Assembly: GCF_031179285.1 (NCBI RefSeq)
Contig: NZ_JAPSHY010000012.1
Coordinates: forward strand, 1 to 64,000
Direction of reading: 5' to 3'
Length of the DNA stretch: 64,000 nucleotides
Source of the DNA: Microbacterium sp.
Lineage (GTDB): Bacteria > Actinomycetota > Actinomycetes > Actinomycetales > Microbacteriaceae
Made by a program: the position numbers and the translations under genes
Notes under the pieces: model-generated
Told to the model about the DNA's origin: nothing
Database searches by the model: none
Seen by the model: only the letters and a program-made list of their open reading frames with translations
Shown: positions 36,023-43,489 of the stretch, piece after piece
Layout: each line of letters begins with the position of its first letter
Position numbering within the stretch: the stretch's first letter is position 1

Positions 36023-37795
36023 CTAATCGAACTTGGGAAGCAACTCGTCCATCGGGACGGAGGACGGCATCACGCGGTAGGTCTTCAACACCTGCGTCAG
36101 CGCCTTCTGGTAGGCGGAGGCGGTCGCCGCGGACGATATAACCTTAGTCGGCCGATCCATGGTGACCACGACCACGTACTGCGGATCGTCGACGGGTGCG
36201 AACCCGGTGAGGCTGGTGTAGTACGCCCCGGAGAGATAGCGACCGTTCTCGGCGAGCTCCGCCGTACCCGTCTTGCTGGTGATGCGATAGCCGGGCACCG
36301 CGATCCGCTCCGCGGTACCGCTCTGCACCGCGACGTTCTCCAGCATCCGCGTCAGCTGCGATGCGGTCTCGGGAGCGATGATCTGCTCGCGCTCCGGCGC
36401 TTCGGGCGTCACCACCGTTCCATCGGCCTTGGTGCACGACTCTATGAGGGAGAGCTCGATCTTCTCCCCGCCGTTGGCGATGGCCTGGTATGCGCCGGCG
36501 ACCTGCGGGGCGGTCACCATGAAGTACTGCCCGAAGGTCGTGGTGTAGATGGACTGGTTGTCCCACTCGCTGACGGGGTGCAGGACGCCGCCGGATTCGT
36601 TCGGAAAGCCGACGGTGGGCTCTCCGACGCCGAAGCGCTGCAGGTAGTCGTAGCGCACCTCCGGGCTGACCATCGTGCCGAACTTCGACAGTGCGACGTT
36701 CGAGGAGTCGATCAGGGCGCCGGCGAGCGTGTAGTTGTAGGCGGGGTGCGGGAAGGCGTCGTTGATCACGGCGCCGTTGGGGAAAGTCTCGCGCGACGAG
36801 GCGGTCGTCGTGGTCAGCGGTGTGGCGCCGGCACCCTCGATGACAGCGGCGGCCGTGATCGCCTTGAAGGTCGAGCCGGGCTCGAACGCGTAGCTGAACA
36901 CCTTGTTGCCCCAGGTCTCGGGCGATGTGGCGTCGAGGTCGTTCGGGTCCATGTACGGCCATTCCGCGGCGGCCCGGATCTTGCCGGTCTTCACCTCGAC
37001 GACGGTGACGGTTCCGCCCTGCGCTCCCTGCTTCTGCGCCTCCTCGGCGATCATCTGTGTGAGATACCACTGCAGATCGCTGTTGATCGTGAGCTGCACC
37101 GAGCCGCCGTCGACGGCATCGACGGTGCGCTCGCTGCCCGGGATGACGACGCCGTCCTTGCCGCGACGGTACGTCAACTCGCCGTCGACGGGCGCCAGGC
37201 ACTCGGACTCGAGCTTCTCGATGCCGGCCTGCGGCTTGCCCTCGCTGTCGATGAAGCCGACGAGATTGCCGGCGACGCCGCCGTTCGGATAGACGCGCGT
37301 CTCGCGCGGCTTCAGGTGCAGGTACGCCAGTCCGAGGTCACGCAGTTCGATGTACTGCTCCGTCGTCAGCGACTTCGCCAGCATCGCGTACTGGCTTTCC
37401 GGGTCCGCGGCGATCGCCGCGTCGACGAGCGCCCTGACCTCATCGCCCGTCTGACCGGTGACGACGGCGATCTTCTCCGATGCCTCGGCCCAGGGCAGTT
37501 CGGGCTTCTTCTCTGGGTCGCTTTCGAGCTGCATGATGAGCATCGGGTCGAGCTGCGCGTCGTACACGAGGACGCTCGAGGCGAGCACGGTGCCGTTGGC
37601 ATCGACGATCGAACCGCGCTGCCCGGCGATGGGCTTGCCCGCGCCCAGCTGGCCGAGCGACTGCTCCACGTGCGCGTCCGCGTTCACCACCTGGATGTCC
37701 ACCAATCGCACGACGAACGCCGCCAGCACCGAGAGCACGACGGCGAGAGCGACCACGGTGCGTCGCCGCGGGCTGCGGGTGGCTCGTGTCGTCAT
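36023..37795 (-). CDS. ftsI: Penicillin-binding protein 2/3, septal transpeptidase FtsI
   Basis: A 590-aa class B PBP. A short cytoplasmic tail and one membrane helix (about 12-32) precede the pedestal (RGSIVDANGTVLA) and the transpeptidase domain. Active-site motifs are the acylated Ser in EPGSTFKAI (SxxK), DSSNVAL (SxN) and SKTGTAE (KTG). ATG 37795 has GGAG 8 nt upstream; an earlier frame-open start lies inside the ftsL-like gene and is rejected. It cross-links peptidoglycan at the septum with FtsW. Confidence 0.95.
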   Translation of the reverse strand: MTTRATRSPRRRTVVALAVVLSVLAAFVVRLVDIQVVNADAHVEQSLGQLGAGKPIAGQRGSIVDANGTVLASSVLVYDAQLDPMLIMQLESDPEKKPELPWAEASEKIAVVTGQTGDEVRALVDAAIAADPESQYAMLAKSLTTEQYIELRDLGLAYLHLKPRETRVYPNGGVAGNLVGFIDSEGKPQAGIEKLESECLAPVDGELTYRRGKDGVVIPGSERTVDAVDGGSVQLTINSDLQWYLTQMIAEEAQKQGAQGGTVTVVEVKTGKIRAAAEWPYMDPNDLDATSPETWGNKVFSYAFEPGSTFKAITAAAVIEGAGATPLTTTTASSRETFPNGAVINDAFPHPAYNYTLAGALIDSSNVALSKFGTMVSPEVRYDYLQRFGVGEPTVGFPNESGGVLHPVSEWDNQSIYTTTFGQYFMVTAPQVAGAYQAIANGGEKIELSLIESCTKADGTVVTPEAPEREQIIAPETASQLTRMLENVAVQSGTAERIAVPGYRITSKTGTAELAENGRYLSGAYYTSLTGFAPVDDPQYVVVVTMDRPTKVISSAATASAYQKALTQVLKTYRVMPSSVPMDELLPKFD

Positions 37796-37820
37796 GGGAG
37801 TGTCTCCGTCTCCGGGTGAT

Positions 37821-38393
37821 TCAGCGGGTCGTCGGGCTCGGGAGTCCGTCTGTGATCGATGGCGGGAGGTCGGTCGCCGCCGTCTGGGTATCGGCTCCTC
37901 CATCCGGCGGCGGCGTCTCGACCGCGGCGCTCTGCAGGAGCGCATTGCTGATCGCTCCCGCGCCCTTCGGATCGACCGTTGACTGCCAGCCGGCGCCGGT
38001 GCCCGCGCCGAACACGGCACCGTCGCTCAGGCGCAGATATGAGGCCGAGCCTGCGACCACCATGCCGAGATCGGCGGCATTGGCGGCGAGCAGTTGCGGA
38101 GAACTGAGACCGGTGAGCTCCTCCTGGAGCGCGTGGCTCTGCAGATTGAGCTCACCCTGCTGCGAGGTGAGCCTGGCGAGAGTGAAGGAGTCCTGGGTGA
38201 TCGCCAGCGATAGCGCGATCTGGGCGGCACCGATCGCCATCGCCCCGGCGAGGGCGATCAGGGCATAGGCGAGCTTCGGCTTGCGACGCGTCGGCGACAC
38301 CGTGACCGGGCGCAGTCTCCGCTCGGGTGCCCCCGCAGGTGAGGGTCGCGTCGCGGGCCGAGGAAGGGCGCGTGCCGTTGCCGTGACGCTCAT
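37821..38393 (-). CDS. ftsL: FtsL-like divisome protein
   Basis: A 190-aa bitopic protein in the ftsL position between rsmH and ftsI. About 40 basic, proline-rich cytoplasmic residues lead to one helix (about 41-65), then a short coiled coil ([25 protein letters not shown], heptad-like). Sequence identity in FtsL is low, so assignment rests on position and topology. It carries an extra C-terminal extracellular tail of roughly 70 residues (130-190) rich in Ala, Pro and Thr, which enteric FtsL lacks. It overlaps rsmH by 4 nt (ATGA). Confidence 0.8.
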   Translation of the reverse strand: MSVTATARALPRPATRPSPAGAPERRLRPVTVSPTRRKPKLAYALIALAGAMAIGAAQIALSLAITQDSFTLARLTSQQGELNLQSHALQEELTGLSSPQLLAANAADLGMVVAGSASYLRLSDGAVFGAGTGAGWQSTVDPKGAGAISNALLQSAAVETPPPDGGADTQTAATDLPPSITDGLPSPTTR

Positions 38394-39328
38394 GCCGAGT
38401 CCCGCAGCTTCTCGGCGGCACGCAGACGCACCGGAATCGCTCGGGGGTTGCGTGCCCGTTCAGCGTCGTCTGCGAGTTCGGCGCCCTTCGTGACGATCCG
38501 GAACCGAGGAGCGTGTTCGGGAAGCTCGACCGGGAGGCCTGCCGGAGCCGTGGAGGCGGCACCCGCCGCGAACGCCTGCTTGACCAGGCGGTCCTCCAGC
38601 GACTGGTAGGACATCACGACGATCCTGCCGCCGACTCTCAGCGCGTTCATCGCGGCCGGGATCGCATCAGCGAGAACGTTGAGTTCGGTGTTGACCTCGA
38701 TACGCAGTGCCTGGAAGACCCGCTTGGCCGGGTGGCCCGCGCGCTGCGCGGCCGCCGGGGTCGCCGCGATGAGGATCTCGACCAGTTCGCCGGAGCGTGT
38801 GATGGGCCGCTTCTGGCGAGCCTCGATGATGAATCGGGCATAGCGGCCCGCGAGCTTCTCCTCGCCGTAGCGCTCGAAGATGCGGCGAAGGTTTCCTTCG
38901 CTGTAGGTGGCGATGACCTCGGCGGCTGTGACGCCCGAGGTCTGGTCCATCCGCATGTCCAGCGGCGCATCCTTCGAGTACGCGAAGCCGCGCTCGGCCT
39001 CATCCAATTGCAGAGAGGAAACTCCGAGGTCGAAGAGGATGCCGGAGGCCCCCTGGGCGTGCAGCCCGATCTCGTCGTACACGGTGTGCACGAGGGTGAT
39101 CCGGTCGGCGAAGCGGGCCAGGCGCTCCCGCGCGATCCGCAGCGCGTCGGTGTCGCGGTCGAGCCCGACGAGGCGGATGTTCGGGAACCTCTCGAGGAAC
39201 GCCTCGGCATGGCCGCCCATACCGAGTGTGGCGTCGACCAGCACCGCCCCGTCGGCCTGAAGGGCGGGGGCGAGCAGCTCGACGCAGCGGTCAAGCAGGA
39301 CGGGGGTGTGGATGTCTCGGAGGTTCAT
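38390..39328 (-). CDS. rsmH: 16S rRNA (cytosine(1402)-N4)-methyltransferase
   Basis: A 312-aa SAM-dependent enzyme modifying C1402 in the ribosomal P site. The SAM-binding segment [59 protein letters not shown] and the late [13 protein letters not shown] are diagnostic. It follows mraZ by 117 nt and is the second gene of the dcw cluster, the usual order. Confidence 0.97.
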   Translation of the reverse strand: MNLRDIHTPVLLDRCVELLAPALQADGAVLVDATLGMGGHAEAFLERFPNIRLVGLDRDTDALRIARERLARFADRITLVHTVYDEIGLHAQGASGILFDLGVSSLQLDEAERGFAYSKDAPLDMRMDQTSGVTAAEVIATYSEGNLRRIFERYGEEKLAGRYARFIIEARQKRPITRSGELVEILIAATPAAAQRAGHPAKRVFQALRIEVNTELNVLADAIPAAMNALRVGGRIVVMSYQSLEDRLVKQAFAAGAASTAPAGLPVELPEHAPRFRIVTKGAELADDAERARNPRAIPVRLRAAEKLRDSA

Positions 39329-39445
39329 GATCTCTCTCGGGCGACCTCTGCTTCTCGAGGACCAGGGCTCTGATCCCCCTCCGCATCTCGACCCGGCACC
39401 GGGGAAGTGTGTCGGGGCGGGAGCGGCGGGGCATCACAGCCGTGG

Positions 39446-39877
39446 TCAGAACAGTCCCGGGATCACCTCCTGCTCCAGGTCTGCGTAGGTCTCCTCGCCG
39501 GCGGCGAGGTAGGTGTTCCAGCTCTCGGCATCCCAGATCTCGGCGTGTGCGCCCACGCCCGTGACGATGAGTTCCTTCTGAAGGCCCGCGTACTGGCGAA
39601 GGGGCTGCGGGATGGTGATGCGGTTCTGGCTGTCGGGCATCTCCGCGCTCGCGCCGGAGAGGAACAGGCGCATGAAGTCACGTGCCTGCTTGTTCGCGAG
39701 CGGCGCCTGACGGATCCGCTCGTGCATCGCCTCGAACTCGCTGGTGCTGAAGACGTAGAGGCAGCGCTCCTGACCGCGGGTGATCACGATGCCGCCGCCC
39801 AGATCCTCGCGGAACTTCGCAGGAAGGATGACCCGTCCCTTGTCGTCCAGCTTGGGTGAGTGAGTTCCCAGCAACAT
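39446..39877 (-). CDS. mraZ: Transcriptional regulator MraZ
   Basis: A 143-aa protein with two SpoVT/AbrB-like halves, each with the DxxGR motif: [15 protein letters not shown] near the N-terminus and [15 protein letters not shown] in the second half (DSQNR variant). MraZ binds direct repeats in front of its own gene and represses the dcw operon. Three 10-bp-spaced GTGGRG boxes at 39918-39943 fit this. ATG 39877 gives the family N-terminus [11 protein letters not shown]. Confidence 0.96.
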   Translation of the reverse strand: MLLGTHSPKLDDKGRVILPAKFREDLGGGIVITRGQERCLYVFSTSEFEAMHERIRQAPLANKQARDFMRLFLSGASAEMPDSQNRITIPQPLRQYAGLQKELIVTGVGAHAEIWDAESWNTYLAAGEETYADLEQEVIPGLF

Positions 39878-39917
39878 CGGCCATCACCCCCTCTCCGTCC
39901 GGCCAACTCGAGGTGCG

Positions 39918-39943
39918 CCCCACTTTACTCCACTTTCCTCCAC
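39918..39943 (-). promoter_or_regulatory. MraZ operator: three GTGGRG direct repeats
   Basis: On the minus strand GTGGAG (39943-39938), GTGGAG (39933-39928) and GTGGGG (39923-39918) recur every 10 bp with TAAA/GAAA spacers. This matches the known pattern of MraZ boxes. They lie just downstream of a TAGGTT -10 hexamer (39945-39950), so bound MraZ would cover the transcription start. Confidence 0.8.
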
Positions 39944-39944
39944 A

Positions 39945-39950
39945 AACCTA
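39945..39950 (-). promoter_or_regulatory. -10 element of the mraZ/dcw promoter
   Basis: TAGGTT on the minus strand directly before the first MraZ box; the predicted transcript starts near 39938. Confidence 0.5.
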
Positions 39951-40025
39951 CGATGAATCCCACGACGGACGCGACGGCGAGTCGCGCAAGGCGCTGCGAT
40001 CCTTGAAATTCCGCGGGCGAGCATG

Positions 40026-40053
40026 GTGGAGCGCCGGTGGAGGAGGGGTGGAG
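40026..40053 (+). repeat. Second GTGGAG cluster, 11-bp period, opposite strand
   Basis: GTGGAG occurs at 40026, 40037 and 40048 on the plus strand, within a purine-rich tract. It lies about 80 bp upstream of the mraZ -10 element and in inverted orientation to the three MraZ boxes. The 39951-40125 stretch holds no gene. Confidence 0.5.
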
Positions 40054-40125
40054 GGGCGGCGGAGGGAGGATCGAGCGCCGTGAGCCGAGTCAGGCCGGCA
40101 CCGGGCACGACGGCAGGAACGTGAA

Positions 40126-40156
40126 AAGGCCCGGATGCTCAGCGCATCCGGGCCTT
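40126..40156 (-). terminator. Intrinsic terminator of the DUF3040 gene
   Basis: The 13-bp perfect stem AAGGCCCGGATGC / GCATCCGGGCCTT with a 5-nt loop is followed on the minus strand by a TTTT run. It starts 18 nt beyond the DUF3040 stop. Confidence 0.85.
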
Positions 40157-40173
40157 CTGGAGGAGGAGGAGGG

Positions 40174-40560
40174 TCAGCGACCGTCCTGGCGGCGATCCCA
40201 TCGATCGTTCATGCGATCCATGAAGGATGCCGAGCTCTGTTGTTTGGTCGATTGTTTGGTCGATCTGCTGTCACGCGTCGGCGCCGGCGCGGTCCGCCGA
40301 ACGGGGGTGACCGCCAGCATGACGCCCGCCAGCATGGCAGCGAAGCCGACGACACCGATGACGATGCCGAGCACGTCGCCGACGGCGACACCGGCGATGA
40401 GCGCGCCGACACCGGCGAGCAGCAGAAGCGCCCCGTACACGAGATTGCGATAGCTCAGAGTGCGATCGCCCGAGGGCGCGCTCACGACGTCGGCGTCGTT
40501 ATGAAGGAGATGGCGCTCCATCTCATCGAGCAGACGCTGCTCCTGTTCGGACAGTGGCAT
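40174..40560 (-). CDS. DUF3040 family membrane protein
   Basis: A 128-aa protein of unknown function conserved beside the dcw cluster in actinobacteria. The N-terminus MPLSEQEQRLLDEMERHL is the DUF3040 signature; two hydrophobic helices follow (about 36-55 and 58-80), then a basic Ser/Thr/Gln-rich tail. ATG 40560 has GAGGGG upstream and fits the family start; an ATG ten codons earlier does not. A TAGAAT hexamer (40589-40594, minus) is a plausible -10. It diverges from the polyprenyl synthase gene. Confidence 0.87.
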   Translation of the reverse strand: MPLSEQEQRLLDEMERHLLHNDADVVSAPSGDRTLSYRNLVYGALLLLAGVGALIAGVAVGDVLGIVIGVVGFAAMLAGVMLAVTPVRRTAPAPTRDSRSTKQSTKQQSSASFMDRMNDRWDRRQDGR

Positions 40561-40644
40561 CTCGTCCCCCTCGGGTATCGTGCCCTTCATTCTACGCGCG
40601 CTCGCGGGTCTCGGCTAGCCGTCGGGCGCCGCATTCCTTGTACG

Positions 40645-40650
40645 TATGCT
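40645..40650 (+). promoter_or_regulatory. -10 element of the polyprenyl synthase gene (leaderless)
   Basis: TATGCT lies 7 nt before GTG 40658. The hexamer overlaps an in-frame ATG at 40646, which argues against that ATG as the start. Confidence 0.5.
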
Positions 40651-40657
40651 GAGAGTC

Positions 40658-41746
40658 GTGCCCTCCCCCAGCCTCGTCTCCGAATCCGTCAGCAGGCACC
40701 TGGAGCGGTTCCTGCAGAGAATCCGGTCGGAGGCCACCGGCTACGGAGCCGACGCCGCCGTCTTCATCGACGAGGCCGCGAGGACCCTCATCGGCGGGAA
40801 ACGACTCCGTGCGCGCTTCTGCCATTCCGGCTGGCGTGCGGTCGCACGGTATGCCGAGCGCGACGCCACCGAGACCGGGACTCTCTGGGACCTCTGTGCC
40901 GCCCTCGAGATCTTCCAGTCGGCCGCCCTCGTCCACGACGACCTGATCGACAACTCCGACACGCGACGAGGACGCCCCGCGGCACACCGATCGCTCGAGA
41001 CGGAGCACCGCGAAGCGGGCTGGACGGGCGACGCCGCGGCGTTCGGGCGAGCATCCGCCATCCTGCTCGGTGATCTCCTCGTGGCGTGGAGCGACGACCT
41101 CCTGGAGTCAGGGCTCGCCGGTCACCCGCAGGCCGCCTCCGTTCGCGCCGAGTATGCGCGGATGCGCCGCGATGTGACCACCGGCCAGTTCCTCGACATC
41201 GCCGAGGAGTCCGCGTGGAGCGTGAACCCCATAGCGACTCATGCGGAACGGGCACTGCGGGTCACGTCACTGAAGTCGGCGAAGTACAGTGTCGAGCAGC
41301 CGCTGGTGCTCGGGGCCGCCCTCGCCGGGGCCGATGCGGATCAGGTGACCGCACTGCGTCGATTCGGGCACCCGTTGGGGATGGCCTTCCAGCTGCGCGA
41401 CGATGTCCTCGGCGTGTTCGGAGACGCGTCCGTCACCGGCAAGCCCACCGGCGACGATCTCCGAGAGGGAAAGCGCACGGTCCTCGTCGCCCTCACGCGT
41501 GATGCCATCGGCGCCTCCGCGAGGAATCTCGTCGACGAGATGCTCGGTGACCGCTCTCTCACCGAGCAGCAGGTGTCATTCCTGCAGGCGACGATGGTGG
41601 AGTCCGGAGCGCTCGACCGGGTCGAGGCGATGATCGCCGAGTTCGCCCGAGAAGCCGACCGGGCGCTGTCGGGTGCGCACCTCGACAACAGTGCCGTCGG
41701 AGAGCTGCGCGATCTCGCCAGGGCGGCCACCGAACGCTCGGCCTGA
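40658..41746 (+). CDS. idsA: Polyprenyl diphosphate synthase (geranylgeranyl-type)
   Basis: A 362-aa all-helical prenyltransferase that extends allylic diphosphates with IPP. Both aspartate-rich motifs are there: the first as LVHDDLIDNSDTRRG (DDLID) and the second as FQLRDDVLGVFGD (DDVLG). GGKRLRARF carries the IPP-binding basic residues. The chain length cannot be told from sequence with certainty. GTG 40658 was chosen because a -10 hexamer overlaps the ATG at 40646. Its 3' end is overlapped for 188 nt by the extended tail of the convergent Rv2175c-like gene. Gene order idsA-Rv2175c-like-kinase resembles that of mycobacteria. Confidence 0.9.
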   Translation: MPSPSLVSESVSRHLERFLQRIRSEATGYGADAAVFIDEAARTLIGGKRLRARFCHSGWRAVARYAERDATETGTLWDLCAALEIFQSAALVHDDLIDNSDTRRGRPAAHRSLETEHREAGWTGDAAAFGRASAILLGDLLVAWSDDLLESGLAGHPQAASVRAEYARMRRDVTTGQFLDIAEESAWSVNPIATHAERALRVTSLKSAKYSVEQPLVLGAALAGADADQVTALRRFGHPLGMAFQLRDDVLGVFGDASVTGKPTGDDLREGKRTVLVALTRDAIGASARNLVDEMLGDRSLTEQQVSFLQATMVESGALDRVEAMIAEFAREADRALSGAHLDNSAVGELRDLARAATERSA

Positions 41747-42119
41747 AGCGATCTGGACGAACCCCTTCTCGGGCGAGGGTGCGCGCGATCCTTCGGACCT
41801 CGCTCTTGTGACCGGCGAGCAACGCCTCGATGGGCGAGCGACCCATCGTCTCCTCCTCGCTCAGCAGCCAGTCGATGACCTCGTCGTCGGCGAAACCGGC
41901 ATCCTTGAGCACGATGATCGTGCCCCGCAGGGAGGGCAGCGGGTGTCCGTCGACGATGAAGACCGCCGGGACGACGAACACGCCGTCCCTGCGCATGCCG
42001 ATCAGGTGGTGATCGTCGATGAGCCGCCGCACCCGTCCCAGCGGTTCGTCGAGCGCCTCGACGAGATCGGGCAGAGTCAGCCACGCGGTGGCGGAGGTTT
42101 CGGGGGCATTCGCAGACAC
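41559..42119 (-). CDS. Rv2175c-like wHTH DNA-binding protein with a C-terminal readthrough extension
   Basis: A 186-aa protein. Residues 1-116 match the Rv2175c family: a short N-terminus with Thr8, Ser9 and Thr11, a winged-helix region (LTLPDLVEALDEPLGRVRRLIDD, then MRRDGVFVVPAVFIVDG), and a C-terminal helix ending HKSEVRRIARTLA where the family normally stops. Here codon 117 is CGA instead of the expected TGA, so the frame runs on for 70 residues antisense to the end of idsA. In Mycobacterium tuberculosis the homologue binds DNA and is phosphorylated by PknL; a PASTA kinase lies 1.4 kb away here. GTG 42119 follows GATAGT by 6 nt. Confidence 0.82.
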   Translation of the reverse strand: MSANAPETSATAWLTLPDLVEALDEPLGRVRRLIDDHHLIGMRRDGVFVVPAVFIVDGHPLPSLRGTIIVLKDAGFADDEVIDWLLSEEETMGRSPIEALLAGHKSEVRRIARTLAREGVRPDRFRPSVRWPPWRDRAALRRHCCRGAHPTAPGRLLGRTRRSSPRPGRALRTPPSSPAGMTPAAR

Positions 42120-42125
42120 GTTGCC

Positions 42126-42131
42126 ACTATC
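42126..42131 (-). promoter_or_regulatory. -10 element of the Rv2175c-like gene (leaderless)
   Basis: GATAGT on the minus strand, exactly 6 nt before GTG 42119. Confidence 0.4.
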
Positions 42132-42178
42132 TCACCTCCGGTCTGGCGATGCATCTCGTCACTCCAGTCACAACCTTC

Positions 42179-42211
42179 ACTTACGTCACTTCTGTTGACT
42201 TCCATTTACTT
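42179..42211. repeat. Four helically phased ACTT/AAGT repeats, candidate operator
   Basis: ACTT occurs at 42179, 42188, 42198 and 42208 (spacing 9, 10, 10); on the minus strand three of the four read GGAAGT or AGAAGT. The tract is AT-rich against its surroundings and spans the -35 region of a possible LysM promoter (TTGACT 42195-42200, 17 bp, CAGCGT 42218-42223). Confidence 0.55.
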
Positions 42212-42249
42212 CCGTGTCAGCGTGTCAGGAGTTGGAGGAGGGGGAAGCC

Positions 42250-43413
42250 ATGACGATCAACGCTTCGCGCAGCGCGCGATACCTGAGTCTGGGGGTGCCG
42301 GCTGCAGTGCTGGGGACGCTCGCAAGCACCCTCGTCTCCGCCCCCGCGTCTGCAGAAACCGCGCCCCCGCTTCGTGTCGTCACCCGAGGCGAGAGCGTCG
42401 CCCGCGTCCTGCCGACGCAGGCTGTGCCTGGCTCGTACACCGTGCAGCCGGGCGACACCGTCTCGGCCATCGCCGATCGTTTCGGGCTGCGCACGGTCGA
42501 CGTGCTGAGCTGGAACGGCCTCACCTGGCGCTCCGTCATCCACCCGGGCCAGAGCATCGCTCTCACCGGCGCTTCGACCCCCGCTGCGGCGTCTCCTGTC
42601 TCGCCCGCCGCGGGCGCGGTGCACACCGTGGTCGCCGGAGACACCGTGTACGGCATCGCCCAGCACCACGGTACGACCGTCGATGCGATACTCGCCGCCA
42701 ATTCGCTCACACGAGCGTCGATCATCTACCCGGGGCAGACCCTCGTCATCGGGTCCGCCGGCGCACCCGCCGCGACGCCGGCACCGGTCGCGGCGCCGGC
42801 ACCCGCAACGCCCTCCGTCGGACAGACGCACACGGTCGTCGCCGGAGACACCCTGTTCGGCATCGCTCAGAGGTATGGCACGACCACGCAGGCGCTGTTC
42901 GCAGCGAACGGCCTCGATGGCTCGTCGATCATTTACCCCGGGCAGAAGATCGCCGTCAATGCCGCGCCGGTGGCCGCACCGGCGGTCACCCCGTCGCTCA
43001 CCGCGGCTCTCGATGAGGAGCAGTCGGCCAACGCCGCGCACATCATCAGCATCGGCCGCGAGCTCGGCGTCTCGGATCGCGGCATCGCGATCGCGCTTGC
43101 CACCAGCATGGTCGAGTCATGGATGCGCAACCTCGACTGGGGCGATCGGGACTCGCTCGGGCTGTTCCAGCAGCGTCCGAGCACGGGTTGGGGAACGCCG
43201 GAGCAGGTCAGAGATGCCGATCGCAGCATCCGGGTCTTCTACGGCGGACCGAACGACCCGAACGGCACCGCCACCCGTGGCCTGCTCGACATCCCTGGAT
43301 GGGAGAGCATGGGGTTCAGCAGTGCTGCACAGGCGGTGCAGATCTCCGCCTACCCGGACCGCTACGGCCAGTGGGAGGCGCAGGCCTACCAGTGGCTCGC
43401 GCTCCACGGATGA
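42250..43413 (+). CDS. Exported protein with three LysM domains and a lysozyme-fold C-terminus
   Basis: A 387-aa secreted protein. A signal peptide (about 1-37, ending ASAETA) precedes three LysM repeats that bind peptidoglycan (YTVQPGDTVSAIADRFG near 62, HTVVAGDTVYGIAQHHG near 123, HTVVAGDTLFGIAQRYG near 197), joined by Ala/Pro linkers. Residues 255-387 look like a transglycosylase-like domain: LATSMVESWMRNLDWGD with a candidate catalytic Glu, then SLGLFQQRPSTGWGT. ATG 42250 has GGAGGAGGGGAAG upstream. It sits between the Rv2175c-like gene and the kinase gene, which suggests a regulated wall-remodelling role. Enzyme activity is inferred. Confidence 0.85.
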   Translation: MTINASRSARYLSLGVPAAVLGTLASTLVSAPASAETAPPLRVVTRGESVARVLPTQAVPGSYTVQPGDTVSAIADRFGLRTVDVLSWNGLTWRSVIHPGQSIALTGASTPAAASPVSPAAGAVHTVVAGDTVYGIAQHHGTTVDAILAANSLTRASIIYPGQTLVIGSAGAPAATPAPVAAPAPATPSVGQTHTVVAGDTLFGIAQRYGTTTQALFAANGLDGSSIIYPGQKIAVNAAPVAAPAVTPSLTAALDEEQSANAAHIISIGRELGVSDRGIAIALATSMVESWMRNLDWGDRDSLGLFQQRPSTGWGTPEQVRDADRSIRVFYGGPNDPNGTATRGLLDIPGWESMGFSSAAQAVQISAYPDRYGQWEAQAYQWLALHG

Positions 43414-43477
43414 GCCTCGGGGGAAACCCGCGGGGTCCAGAGGTGAGCCGCTCCCCGGGCTTTCAGGCAGTTCTCCA

Positions 43478-43483
43478 TAGAAT
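43478..43483 (+). promoter_or_regulatory. -10 element of the PASTA kinase gene (leaderless)
   Basis: TAGAAT lies 6 nt before GTG 43490, with no ribosome-binding site between. Confidence 0.55.
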
Positions 43484-43489
43484 TTCCTC

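Noticed and set aside
34715..37819. Plus-strand open frame of over 1000 codons opposite murF and ftsI
   Set aside because: Antisense of two certain genes, with low-complexity shadow composition.
40646..40660. ATG 40646 as start of the polyprenyl synthase
   Set aside because: It overlaps the likely -10 hexamer and has no ribosome-binding site; GTG 40658 lies at the normal distance from the hexamer.
42179..42211. Phased ACTT repeats as a CRISPR-like or tandem repeat array
   Set aside because: The repeated unit is only 4-6 bases with 10-bp spacing and no unique spacers; an operator fits better.
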